A DNA stretch of 64,000 bases. Source: Melanopsichium pennsylvanicum (Eukaryota > Basidiomycota > Ustilaginomycetes > Ustilaginales). The position numbers and the translations under genes are program-made. Under the pieces are notes generated by a model. It was not told the origin of the DNA. It saw nothing but the letters and a program-made list of their open reading frames with translations, and searched no databases. The stretch spans positions 62,001-126,000 of the forward strand of contig OAPG01000019.1 in assembly GCA_900208305.1 (NCBI GenBank). The letters run 5' to 3'. Positions 40,076 through 49,742 of this stretch are shown piece after piece; the stretch's first letter is position 1; each line of letters starts with the position of its first letter.

Positions 40076-41215
40076 ATGGACAAGTATCAAAGGATCGAAA
40101 AGGTCGGAGAAGGTACGCTCAGCTCCTCAGCTCGATCAAGTGATTGAGTCATTTCAGTCGCCTGCTGAGCTCCCTAGCCTCACGCATCCTTCAGATACGA
40201 TGCCCGCTAACGTCAATTTGCTCTATCCACGTCCTTTTTTGCCCCCTGCACACAGGCACATACGGTGTGGTATACAAGGCAAAGGACTTGACGCCAGGCG
40301 CCAATGGCCGTATCGTCGCTCTCAAGAAGATTCGTCTCGAAGCAGAAGATGAAGGCGTTCCTTCCACAGCCATTCGTGAGATCTCGTTACTAAAGGAACT
40401 TCGCGATGATAACATCGTAAGGCATGTATCCAATCCCCCAGAGCTGATCTTCTATCACAAATAGTTGTAGACCGATTTGCTGACTTTGACTCTTCTTATT
40501 CCATTCTTACTACACTCGCAGACTGTTTGACATTGTCCACCAGGAAAGCAAGCTCTACTTGGTCTTTGAATTCCTCGACCTCGATCTGCGCAAATACATG
40601 GACAACATCTCGCGAAGCCGTGGCGGCGAGGGCATGGGACCTGAAATTGTACGCAAATTCACCTACCAGCTCATTCGTGGTCTCTATTACTGCCACGCAC
40701 ACCGTATCCTCCATCGCGACTTGAAACCCCAAAACTTGCTCATCGACAAGGAAGGTAATCTCAAGCTCGCCGATTTCGGTCTTGCCCGTGCCTTTGGTAT
40801 CCCGCTTCGCACCTATACCCACGAAGTCGTCACGCTTTGGTACCGTGCACCTGAAGTCTTGCTCGGTTCTCGACACTACAGTACTGCCATCGATATGTGG
40901 TCGGTTGGATGCATTTTTGCCGAAATGGCCATGCGACATCCTCTCTTCCCAGGTGATTCCGAAATCGATGAGATCTTCAAGATCTTCCGTATCCTAGGCA
41001 CTCCTACCGACGATGTATGGCCAGGTGTACAGCAGTTGCCTGATTACAAGGATAGCTTTCCCAAGTGGGCGGGTAAGCCTTTGAGAGACGCGGTACCAGG
41101 GTTGGATGAAGCAGGATTGGATTTGTTGGAAGGTATGCTTGTGTATGATCCAGCAGGAAGGACGTCGGCAAAGAGGAGTTTGGTACATCCGTACTTCCGA
41201 CAGCTTCTAGCATAA
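40076..41215 (+). CDS. CDK1: Cyclin-dependent kinase 1 (Cdc28/Cdc2)
   Basis: Cdk1 is the master cell-cycle kinase. Three exons (40076-40112, 40256-40421, 40522-41215) give 298 residues, the family length. The P-loop ([11 protein letters not shown]), the PSTAIRE helix, [11 protein letters not shown] and the activation segment [15 protein letters not shown] with the activating Thr are intact. Intron 1 (40113-40255) is GT-AG. Intron 2 (40422-40521, 100 nt) must be GC-AG: only cutting after GTAAG, with the intron starting GCATGT, joins in phase to ACTGTTTGAC and yields [13 protein letters not shown]. The conventional-looking GTAAGG five bases upstream would create a frameshift and stop. A GC donor is a legitimate minor class. 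Confidence 0.95.
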
Positions 41216-41382
41216 GTGTACAGCAGATTATAGTAAAATTTCACAGTATCACTGTCAGTGCTAATCTCTTTCACCTTGGAGCCATTTCCATCCCATCACA
41301 ACCCACACACATTGTTCACACACACACACACACATAGGGGATGATGCTTGTTTTTTTGTTTTTTTTTTGGCCGGGATTGTCT

Positions 41383-42033
41383 TTACAGATGTTGCAAAAG
41401 CAGTGGACTTGATTGACCTAGTTCCCAAAGTGAGACACCTGGGTTGGTGTGGTTGTTCCTTTCTAGAGCTTGTAGTCTCGACTTTGTTGTTGAGGATAAA
41501 GGGAGATAAAGACGCCAATAGATTTGATCTCCTTGTTTAACACCGTGAGTTTGGCTTTGTTTCAAAGTCTCTTTTGTAATTGTTTCCATGTAGTCGAACC
41601 AACCTTCTCCATCACCACCATCATCATGGTCATTACGATCAGCATGTTTTTGGTTGGAAGGGTTAATGATTACACCGTCATTGTCGGTTAAAATTTGAAC
41701 AATCTTGTCCATTGTAAGTGCTTCTCCTGGCCCTCTCAGGAACGGCAAAACAGTACCGGTTTTGGAGTCCGAGTTGGTGCTACTGCGTTCGAATAGCTGT
41801 TCTGCTTCGTGAGGTGTGGATGGAGGTGGTACAGGTTTGCCTTGACCCGTCGACATTTCGATCCAAAACAAGGGATATTGGTAACCGTACATGGGCATTC
41901 CCATCAACAGCTTTCCCCTTATCAATCCTAGTTCGTCCTCATCCTCGTCATCATCATCATCACCATTCTCCACCGCTGCTTCCTCTTCTGCTTGATTTTG
42001 TTTATTTTTCTGTTCATCCATCGCCTCCCGATT

Positions 42034-42065
<32 letters not shown>

Positions 42066-43197
42066 TCTCATCTGACATTTGAAATTCGTCATACAAAAAC
42101 GGATTACTTGGATCCTTCATCCTCAACAACTCATCCTCCTCTTCCCTTTGTTTCCTTTTCAACTTTTGTTTCATTTCTCTTTTCGATCTCGCCAATTTCG
42201 ATTTGACTTGAGTCACCGTTGCTTCTTCGATCAACTTTATATTCTCTCCAATCCAATAGGGACTCGTATTCGGACCTGGATGCCTCAAACTTCCCACTTT
42301 TGCACCTCTGATCGGACTATCTTTTGGGAAATCCTTCCCAGAGAGGTTACTAACCCTACCACCGGCGGAAGACATGTCGTACGTCATGATGGAAAAGAAA
42401 TCCACCACTTGTGCCATTTGAGGGATGGATTGTACAATCATTCGGTTCTGACTAAGTTGTGTGGAATCCAATTTTTGGCCTCCGAGCGAGTATTTTGTTC
42501 GGAGAGGAGGTAGAACTACTGTGAGCGTCTTTTTGCCCTGTTTGTGAGGAAGTGCTTTGAGGGAAGTGGAGAGAGTTTGTAATGGTTCAAACAGCAGATG
42601 GGTTGCAGCAGATTCAAACACAACGCCGTCGTGGTCCCACTTTTCAACTTCCTGAGTGATAAGATAAGAGAGACTTTGCCAGTTGAGTGGATTGGAGAGC
42701 AGGTTTGCGTAGTCGGACTGTTGCCAATTGTCAAGGTAGAATCGGGGTGTGATTTGGAGCGAAGATTTGGCTGATTTGCGTTCAAGCCATCGCTCTGCGG
42801 ACTTGTCCGGTGGTCCTCCGCTTAGGATGTACGTCGCTTCTTGTCTTTCCGTATTGCCAGTAGATAAGGACGAGGGCTGGACGAGGATGGTATACCACAC
42901 GGGAGAAACCATATCGATCTTGTCGTGAAACTTGTCGACCATTTCGAGACCTTTGGTGTTCCATGGTGTGATGTAAGCAAGCACGGTTCGATTCGAAGTT
43001 TTCGATGTATGAATACCGAAAGGAGGGCTGAGGTGAAGTCGAATATAGTCATCGGTGTCGATGATCTCGATTGATGTTGAAGCGGTGACTGTTGTTGTCG
43101 TTGCTAGTATGGCAAGCAGGCAAATAAGGGATAGACATAACGTGGGTATCGAGGATGTCCGACGCCGTTCCGCCTTCAGCCTTCCCGGAGCAGGCAT
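41383..43197 (-). CDS. Secreted/ER GH18 chitinase-like protein (CHID1 family)
   Basis: The 604-residue product has a signal peptide (LCLSLICLLAILATTTTVTA) and a GH18-type barrel similar to CHID1, a stabilin-interacting chitinase-like protein: RTVLAYITPWNTKGLEMVDK, VSPVWYTILVQP, VDFFSIMTYDMSSAGG and GKLLMGMPMYGYQYPL. At the place of the catalytic DxxDxDxE motif the sequence reads WDHDGVVFES, so the canonical catalytic glutamate context is absent and the protein is more likely a carbohydrate-binding or pseudo-enzyme member. An acidic disordered insert with poly-Asp (GAT repeat at about 42030-42062) splits the barrel. The ATG at 43197 is chosen because the frame upstream has no ATG. Confidence 0.85.
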
Positions 43198-43708
43198 GAT
43201 AAAGCTTCTCGGGATCGTCAAAGACCTTGCTAAAACTTGTGGCGATAGATGATGGTGGGGCGAAAGAAAAGGCTAAAAAAGTGAGAGAGGTAGACTTTCG
43301 AGTAGTTGGTTTCCACGTTGCACAGGTAGAGACAGTTGGCCCAAGCTCAGCTGCAAGTGTGCTATAGAAGAAAAAATCAAATTAAAACTCGTGAAACGCG
43401 ACTGATGCGGGGAAGATCCGATGTCCGAACGATCCTCCACACTCGGCCCTTCTTGACACAGTATTGAAAGTTGTGTACTGTATAGCGTGTGTCACATTGC
43501 TCATCTTGATCATCATTGAAGATGAAGGCATTCTTGTCTGAGCCTCCGTGCTCCTCTTGCTCACGATTCCTACTCTTTTCTCACTCATCTGAATCAATCT
43601 ATCTGTACGCGCGAATTAGAGGGCAAGAGGGGAAGGAAAAGCTATCTACGTTTATTTATATCATAACAGTCTACATTCAAGTGTTCCGTGTATGTTAAAC
43701 GGAGCTAT
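43198..43708. other. Intergenic stretch
   Basis: This is the promoter of the CHID1-like gene and the 3' flank of the MTFP1 gene. A TACTGTA heptamer lies at 43476, 279 bases upstream of the CHID1-like start. No gene is seen. Confidence 0.5.
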
Positions 43709-44814
43709 TTAGAGCACTTTCTCTTTTGCAGCCTCTACCACTCTATCTGCAGCCTTTGAGCCACCGAGCAATCTCTCCTGGATCCAATCAAATGCGAAAT
43801 CGACCACGTGCTCCACCGGTTCATCAAACAAGAACGGCATCGCTGGAACAAACATCAATCCTGCCACGGTTGGACCTGCTGCCTTGATCCTTGTACTCTT
43901 TGCCTTTGCGAACAGAGGCGCCGAATACCGCACGATACTGTGGATGGTAAACGCAGGCAGAGCCATGGAAGCGATACTCTGAAATACACCGCGTCGGGCC
44001 ATGGTCAACCCCACATGCATCGCTTCCGAGACTTGATTTGGATCCACACCTGCATGTTCTCCCTGTTGCGCCAATCGTTGCGTGTGACGTTTCCTCAATT
44101 CCACCTTTTCAGTGGGGGAAAGTGCTGAGAGTGTCTTGGGATCCAAAAGTTTCTCGAGCGGGAGGTTCTCTTTTGCGCTGGAGAGGGCCTTGTGCGCATA
44201 TTTGGCTGCTTCGGTTTCGAATTCTTCAAGAGGACCAGAGCTAGTAGTGAATGTGGTGCTGGCGAGTGCTTCGTATTGTTTCGCAGCCTTGTAGCCGGCA
44301 TAGATAACATCACCAAGGATGTAGGTCCACGAGATGGCGTAAGCTCCAGTGACAAACCCAGGGCGGGTGAGGGGGCGGAAGGCTTCTCCAATGTCGGACG
44401 AGTAAGCTACGTAACGGGAGGAGGCGACAATGACGGTTTTGAGTCGCATTGCGTAGGCGACGTAACGAGAGGGACCGTTTTCAAGGTCGATGATCTCCTG
44501 GGTTGTATCGAGAGATGGGCTCGAGGAGAGTGTAGGGGTTGCGAGACCGGACTCAGATTGAGGCGAAGAGGAAGAGAGATCGCTATTACCAGAGGAACTT
44601 AAAGAGGATGACACCTTGAAAGGGCTGTTGATCAGAGCGCCTGTTAAGTAAGATGAAAGAGTGGACGCATAAGGACGGAGAAGGGTCAGTGAAAGACTTG
44701 AATGAGAACATGGTGATTTAGATTCGATGACTTACCCTGAAGCTGGAATCCAAGGCCGCTGAGTCCAAATATAGGTATGTAGCGCTGCGGTTCGAATGTA
44801 CTCGGGTGCATCAT
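43709..44814 (-). CDS. Mitochondrial fission process protein 1 homologue (MTFP1/MTP18)
   Basis: MTFP1 is an inner-membrane protein involved in mitochondrial fission. Exon 1 (44814-44736) encodes MMHPSTFEPQRYIPIFGLSG and ends at a consensus donor. A 95-nt intron (44735-44641, GTAAGT...AACAG) is followed by exon 2 (44640-43709), in phase as FQLQGALINSPFKV, for 336 residues. Family segments are SSRYVAYSSDIGEAFRPLTR, TGAYAISWTYILGDVIYAGY, and a carboxy-terminal hydrophobic domain (RRGVFQSIASMALPAFTIHS, PFLFDEPVEHVVDFAFDW). The protein is about twice the length of human MTFP1 owing to a Ser-rich head and a charged middle. Without exon 1 the second exon has no ATG. Confidence 0.85.
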
Positions 44815-45372
44815 GATGGAGAATAGCTTGTGGAGAATGAAGATCGAAAAGGGTAGAAAGTGATGGTGATGTGTCAAGAAGATCTTGTCTTTTGTTGAAC
44901 AAGTTAGGGGACTGCCTATCCAGTACACTCCAGTGCACTCGGCAATCGTGACGAACAGTGTCATCTCGCTTTTGTTTCCCTTTTTAGCGGTCACAGAGCC
45001 CGATTTACGCTAGAAAAAAAAAGGGTTCGTTGAAGAGTCCAATTGACTCGAATCGGCGATGCAGAATCTCTTGTTGCGGATGGGCCATGTTGAAAGTGCA
45101 TAACCTAGTCCAACCAACAACATCCATTGCTTGTATTCTGCCACATACCAAAAATTCGATCCGTCATTCCCCTACGTTCTCACAATCATTCAAACGGCTC
45201 AGCTCAGGGATTGAAAGCTAGCCAGTCACTCGAACAGCCTCCTGGCGCTGACACAAAACCGTGGCTGTCCCAAATATCCACATCCTTGGCGTCCTGAAAG
45301 ACCACTACAAGAGGGCAACCGGCGACGAGTTCATCTGTTCGTCAGCAACGCCCGCATCTTGGCAGCGAGAAC
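44815..45372. promoter_or_regulatory. Divergent promoter region, MTFP1 / VPS18
   Basis: These 558 bases separate two divergent start codons. No defined element is recognised apart from an A-run at about 45013-45021. Confidence 0.45.
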
Positions 45373-48300
45373 ATGTTTGACGACTTTGTTCACAGCTCGT
45401 CATCGTCACGCATACCACCACAAAACAGAGGAGCCAACAATACCAACTATACCAACGCTGACAGACCAGCTACCACCGGCCAGCATGGAAACGCCTCCCG
45501 CTTTGCCGCACAACACGAATCAATCAATGATGGCTTCGAGCCAAACAATCATGCATCATTTTCACGAGACCCAGATCACGGCTTCAGCACCTCCATGCTA
45601 GATCCCATCGCGGCACTCGAAACCGGTTTTGTTTCATCTGACGCAGGTCCATCCGCCCATTCTGACCCTATCTTTCAGCTTGGCAGGGTACAGTACGCCT
45701 TTTCAGCACCCCTTGCCTTGATGACCGTCTCGTCCAACATCCTCACCATGTGTATGTATGCATACCCAAGTGTCTCCCAAGCTGCCAACCCCTTTCCTAT
45801 CTCACCGCCAAAGCTCGTCCGCATCAACCTTGACGATCCAGAACGTACACAAGAAGCAGATGTTCCCATCCCACCCACACCTCGCTCAGCTCGCAATGCA
45901 CCACCCCCGGATCCGGCTACTATCGGCCCATACAAGATGTTTGCCGATCCATCTGGCATTCACCTGCTCCTGGCTATGCGAAATGGTGACAACTACTATT
46001 GGGCTACCGGCTGGAGGAAAGCTCGATTACTTCCAAAGCTCAAAGGCCACATCATCGAGAGCGTTGCGTGGAACAAGCAGAGCTCAACAACCCCTTCCGG
46101 CGGTAGCGGCGCAAAGAAGCGCGCCACGAACGCCACTGCTACGCTCTTGAGTACACGCGAGATTCTCATCGGTACAAGGTCTGGAGACATTTACGAGGTC
46201 GTCATTACAGCTCCCGTGGGCAGCGATCCGGACGATGGAGACATTTTTGACAAGATCGCTCGTCGGACAGCTGGTAATGGTGCAGAGCGCGGCGATGTCG
46301 ATCGTGTCGTACGACACATGACCACCTTGCCAGAACGTCAACCCGTCACGGGTCTGGCTGCTGAGATTTTCCCACGCACCGATCAATCTTCGTCAATCGC
46401 AGCCTCCGATGCAGTCTCGAACGAGCTCAGGAGGGCCGCGATCGTTGCGACCACAAGTACTCGCATCTACGAATTCGTCGGCATTCTGGCAAAACCACGC
46501 TCGGACGAGTCGGAATCTCATTCGCTCTACGACAAGCTCTTCTTGCCCTACAGAGGCGATGCATCCCCAAATCTCAAGTCGGAATTGCCTGGTGATTTGC
46601 CTTACTCTGAGCTGCATACATGGAGTCCCCCTTCTTCTAGATATGCTTCCGCCCTCGCGTGGCTGACAGGTCCTGGCATCTACCACGGTCTCCTCTCATA
46701 TCCTGCCGATGCGACAGCGGGCGATAGCGTCATCGAGTCTGCTAATCTTCTGCCCTACCCCGCCATTCCCATTGAAGACGAAAACACTTCAAGCCCCAAC
46801 AGGCGCCTCATTCGATTGCGCAAGGCATCCAGTGCCGATGACAGTGGATTTGGGCATGCTTCCATCACCGAGGTTCCACTCAGCATCGCCCTCACCGAGT
46901 TCCACTTTGTGCTTCTCTACGAGGATCGAGTCATGGCCATCAGCTCGCTCGACGATCAAGTCATTTTCGAAGAAGTTTTACCACTCAAACCAAACGAAGG
47001 TGTCATTGGAACCGCTGTCGACGTCGCCAAAAACACCTACTGGATCTACACTGACGCGAGCATCTTTGAGCTTGTCATGCGTGACGAGAACCGTCACGTC
47101 TGGCGAGTGTACTTGAATCGAGGTTCATACGACACTGCGCTCAAGTACGCCAAGCCAGGCATCCAGAGAGGTACCGTGCTCTCGTTCCAAGGCGATCGGT
47201 TCTTTGCCGAAGGCAAATACATTCAGGCCGCCCAATGCTACGCACAGACTTTCATGCGTGCCTTCGAAGAGATCGTCTTGCGCTTCACCGATGCTGATCA
47301 ACGCGATGCGCTCCGCTACTATCTCGTTATGCGGCTCGAACGGCTAGACAAGACCCACGACGTGGCACAGCGCATTATGCTCGCCACCTGGCTCGTCGAG
47401 ATCTACCTGAGCAAGATCAATCAGCTCGAAGATGTCGCCGCTGCCGAAGCGGCCAGCCAAGACGTTGACAACTACAAGCTCGAAATCAACATGATCACCG
47501 AAGAGCTATACCAATTTCTGTCCACGTATCGCTCGCTGCTGGATCCACAAACCACTTTCGACTTGATCAAGAAGCATGGTCGATCTCATGTGTATCTTCA
47601 TTTCGCCTCTGTCATCGGTGATCATGATCGCATCGTCCGCCATCACATCCAAGCAAAGCAGTGGACTCAAGCCATTGACGCCATTAACAAGCAAGATTCA
47701 CTTGAGCTATACTACAGTTTTGCGTCAGTGCTTATGCGCCACGCGCCTGCACAGACAGTGGACTGTTGGACTCGACGGCGCAAGTTAGATGCGCGTAAGC
47801 TGATTCCTGCACTACTGCAGCATAAGCCAGATTTGGATTTGGGAGAGACAGACCAGGCGATCAAGTATCTAAGCGGCATTGTCGCTGGCAAGAACGGAAG
47901 CAAAGACACAGCTATCCACAATCTTCTCCTCACGCTCCTAGCGCGCCGGGCCTCGCGCTACGCTAAGCACGAGAACACCAAAACAGAGCTGCTGCGATTC
48001 ATCGATGAAGCTAAACCCAACCCTCTCACGGGACACCCTTACTTTGACCTCGACTACGGCCTCCGCATCTGCCTATCCCAAGGCCAGATGGAAGCGTGTG
48101 TGCGCATCTATGCCAAGATGGGTCTGTTTCAATCCGCGGTCGAACTGGCGATTCGAGAAGGCGAGATCGAGCTGGCGTGCAGCTGTGCAAACATGGCTGA
48201 ATCCATGGATCGCGATGTGCGCAAAAAGCTGTGGCTCAAGGTGGCAAAAGAAGTGGTCCGCACTGCTGCTGATATCAAGACCGCAATGGCCTTCCTGCGT

Positions 48301-49266
48301 CGCACCGATCTGATCTCGATTGAAGACATTCTTCCATTCTTCCCCGACTTTGCCGTGATCGACGACTGCAAAGATGACATTTGCGAAGCGCTCGAAGGGT
48401 ACGCAACTCACATTGAAGAGTTGAAGGATGAGATGGATGAAGCCTCACGATCGGCTGCTGCGATTCAACAGGATATTGCCAAACTCAGCGAGAGGTTTGT
48501 GGCGATCGAGCCGGATCAGAAATGCCATGATTGCATGCAGACGCTGATTCAGAGGCAATTCTACATCTTCCCGTGCCGACATGGATTCCATGCAGACTGC
48601 CTTATTGGCCAAGTGACCAAGACCATGTCGACGAGGAGTCTGAGGAAATTGTTCGAGCTACAGCAGCAGATCTCGGCGCTTACGAGTGGTCTTGTTCCGG
48701 CGTTGCCCAACTCTGCATTGGCAAACATGGGTTTTTTGAAGGACGGATCGAAAGCGGTCGTGAATGTAGCCCAAGGAGCACGACAGGCAGGGCTGAGTGG
48801 CTTACAAGCAGGCGCTCGAGGGCTGGGCAACGTCACAGCAGCAGTGGGACTGGACAAGCTTCGTGAAATGGTGGTACCTGATGCAGTGATCAGCGCCATC
48901 TCTGCTGGGGTGAGTGTGAGCGTGGCAGGTGGACGAAGAGTTCTAGCACCACTGGATCCGTTTTCGAACCCGACTACGGATTGGGTGGCTGGATCCAGAA
49001 CCGCAGCTCAACGAAGAGCAGCGGCGATGATGGTATCGAATGACTCATATGCGAATGGAGTTGACAACACGGAAGGAGGAAATGGGAAGGGAAAGAATAC
49101 GTTTGGGTCAGCAAGGAGTATCGAGGATCAGGAGAGAATTCAACAGTTGAGAGATCAGTTGGATGCGCTGATTGCGGGTAGCTGTCCCATGTGCGATGGT
49201 ACGGCCAATGCGATCGGAAGGCCGTTTGTGAGCGATAAGGAGGCTGCAGATGAGTGGGCACTGTAA
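45373..49266 (+). CDS. VPS18: HOPS/CORVET core subunit Vps18 (Pep3)
   Basis: Vps18 is a shared core subunit of the HOPS and CORVET tethers in endosome-vacuole fusion. The 1297-residue single-exon product has an amino-terminal propeller (about residues 90-560) that includes LYEDRVMAISSLDDQVIFEE and TYWIYTDASIFELV (Pep3/Vps18/deep orange family), an alpha-solenoid with the clathrin-repeat-like part (about 640-1010), a coiled coil (about 1015-1045) and a RING-H2-type zinc region whose first half is CHDCMQ...FPCRHGFHADCL (about 1050). The last Cys pair, CPMC, is displaced to about 1271 by a roughly 200-residue disordered insert. Confidence 0.94.
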   Translation: MFDDFVHSSSSSRIPPQNRGANNTNYTNADRPATTGQHGNASRFAAQHESINDGFEPNNHASFSRDPDHGFSTSMLDPIAALETGFVSSDAGPSAHSDPIFQLGRVQYAFSAPLALMTVSSNILTMCMYAYPSVSQAANPFPISPPKLVRINLDDPERTQEADVPIPPTPRSARNAPPPDPATIGPYKMFADPSGIHLLLAMRNGDNYYWATGWRKARLLPKLKGHIIESVAWNKQSSTTPSGGSGAKKRATNATATLLSTREILIGTRSGDIYEVVITAPVGSDPDDGDIFDKIARRTAGNGAERGDVDRVVRHMTTLPERQPVTGLAAEIFPRTDQSSSIAASDAVSNELRRAAIVATTSTRIYEFVGILAKPRSDESESHSLYDKLFLPYRGDASPNLKSELPGDLPYSELHTWSPPSSRYASALAWLTGPGIYHGLLSYPADATAGDSVIESANLLPYPAIPIEDENTSSPNRRLIRLRKASSADDSGFGHASITEVPLSIALTEFHFVLLYEDRVMAISSLDDQVIFEEVLPLKPNEGVIGTAVDVAKNTYWIYTDASIFELVMRDENRHVWRVYLNRGSYDTALKYAKPGIQRGTVLSFQGDRFFAEGKYIQAAQCYAQTFMRAFEEIVLRFTDADQRDALRYYLVMRLERLDKTHDVAQRIMLATWLVEIYLSKINQLEDVAAAEAASQDVDNYKLEINMITEELYQFLSTYRSLLDPQTTFDLIKKHGRSHVYLHFASVIGDHDRIVRHHIQAKQWTQAIDAINKQDSLELYYSFASVLMRHAPAQTVDCWTRRRKLDARKLIPALLQHKPDLDLGETDQAIKYLSGIVAGKNGSKDTAIHNLLLTLLARRASRYAKHENTKTELLRFIDEAKPNPLTGHPYFDLDYGLRICLSQGQMEACVRIYAKMGLFQSAVELAIREGEIELACSCANMAESMDRDVRKKLWLKVAKEVVRTAADIKTAMAFLRRTDLISIEDILPFFPDFAVIDDCKDDICEALEGYATHIEELKDEMDEASRSAAAIQQDIAKLSERFVAIEPDQKCHDCMQTLIQRQFYIFPCRHGFHADCLIGQVTKTMSTRSLRKLFELQQQISALTSGLVPALPNSALANMGFLKDGSKAVVNVAQGARQAGLSGLQAGARGLGNVTAAVGLDKLREMVVPDAVISAISAGVSVSVAGGRRVLAPLDPFSNPTTDWVAGSRTAAQRRAAAMMVSNDSYANGVDNTEGGNGKGKNTFGSARSIEDQERIQQLRDQLDALIAGSCPMCDGTANAIGRPFVSDKEAADEWAL

Positions 49267-49742
49267 GCATATCTCGGTGTGAATCGCACAAAACCTCCAT
49301 TTTTTAAACCAGATCTGTTCTTGATTGATATGTGTGCAGGTTTGGCTTAGCAGTTGAGGGTGGTGAGTGGGGCTCATCAATCGTGAATGGCATAATAGAA
49401 TCGAAAAAAGTTCATTCTGTTAAGTCGGGATTTTGATTTCGAAACTTAGCCAACCAAAAAAAAATGCACACTATGAAATTGAGCTTTCGCGCGACAAGAA
49501 GCCGACGGCAAAGGTTGAACTTTGGGCGGCATGGCGGTGAACTGTACGTGGAAGAACGGGAAGAAGAAGCGCACGGCCCAATTTGTTCTGCTCTAATTCC
49601 CTGCCAGCCAGTCAGTCTCTCTAAAAGCGCGCTTCCTCTCATAGTACCTTTGTCGACACCATCATCAACAACAACAGCAACTCTACACTTCGACCACCTT
49701 TTCCGACAAGGTAGTCGTCGTCATAGAGCCACATTCTTCAAA
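49267..49742. other. Intergenic stretch, VPS18 to STT3
   Basis: This is the 3' flank of VPS18 and the promoter/leader of STT3. The STT3 frame is open back to about 49464, but that part reads as leader. No other gene is seen. Confidence 0.5.
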
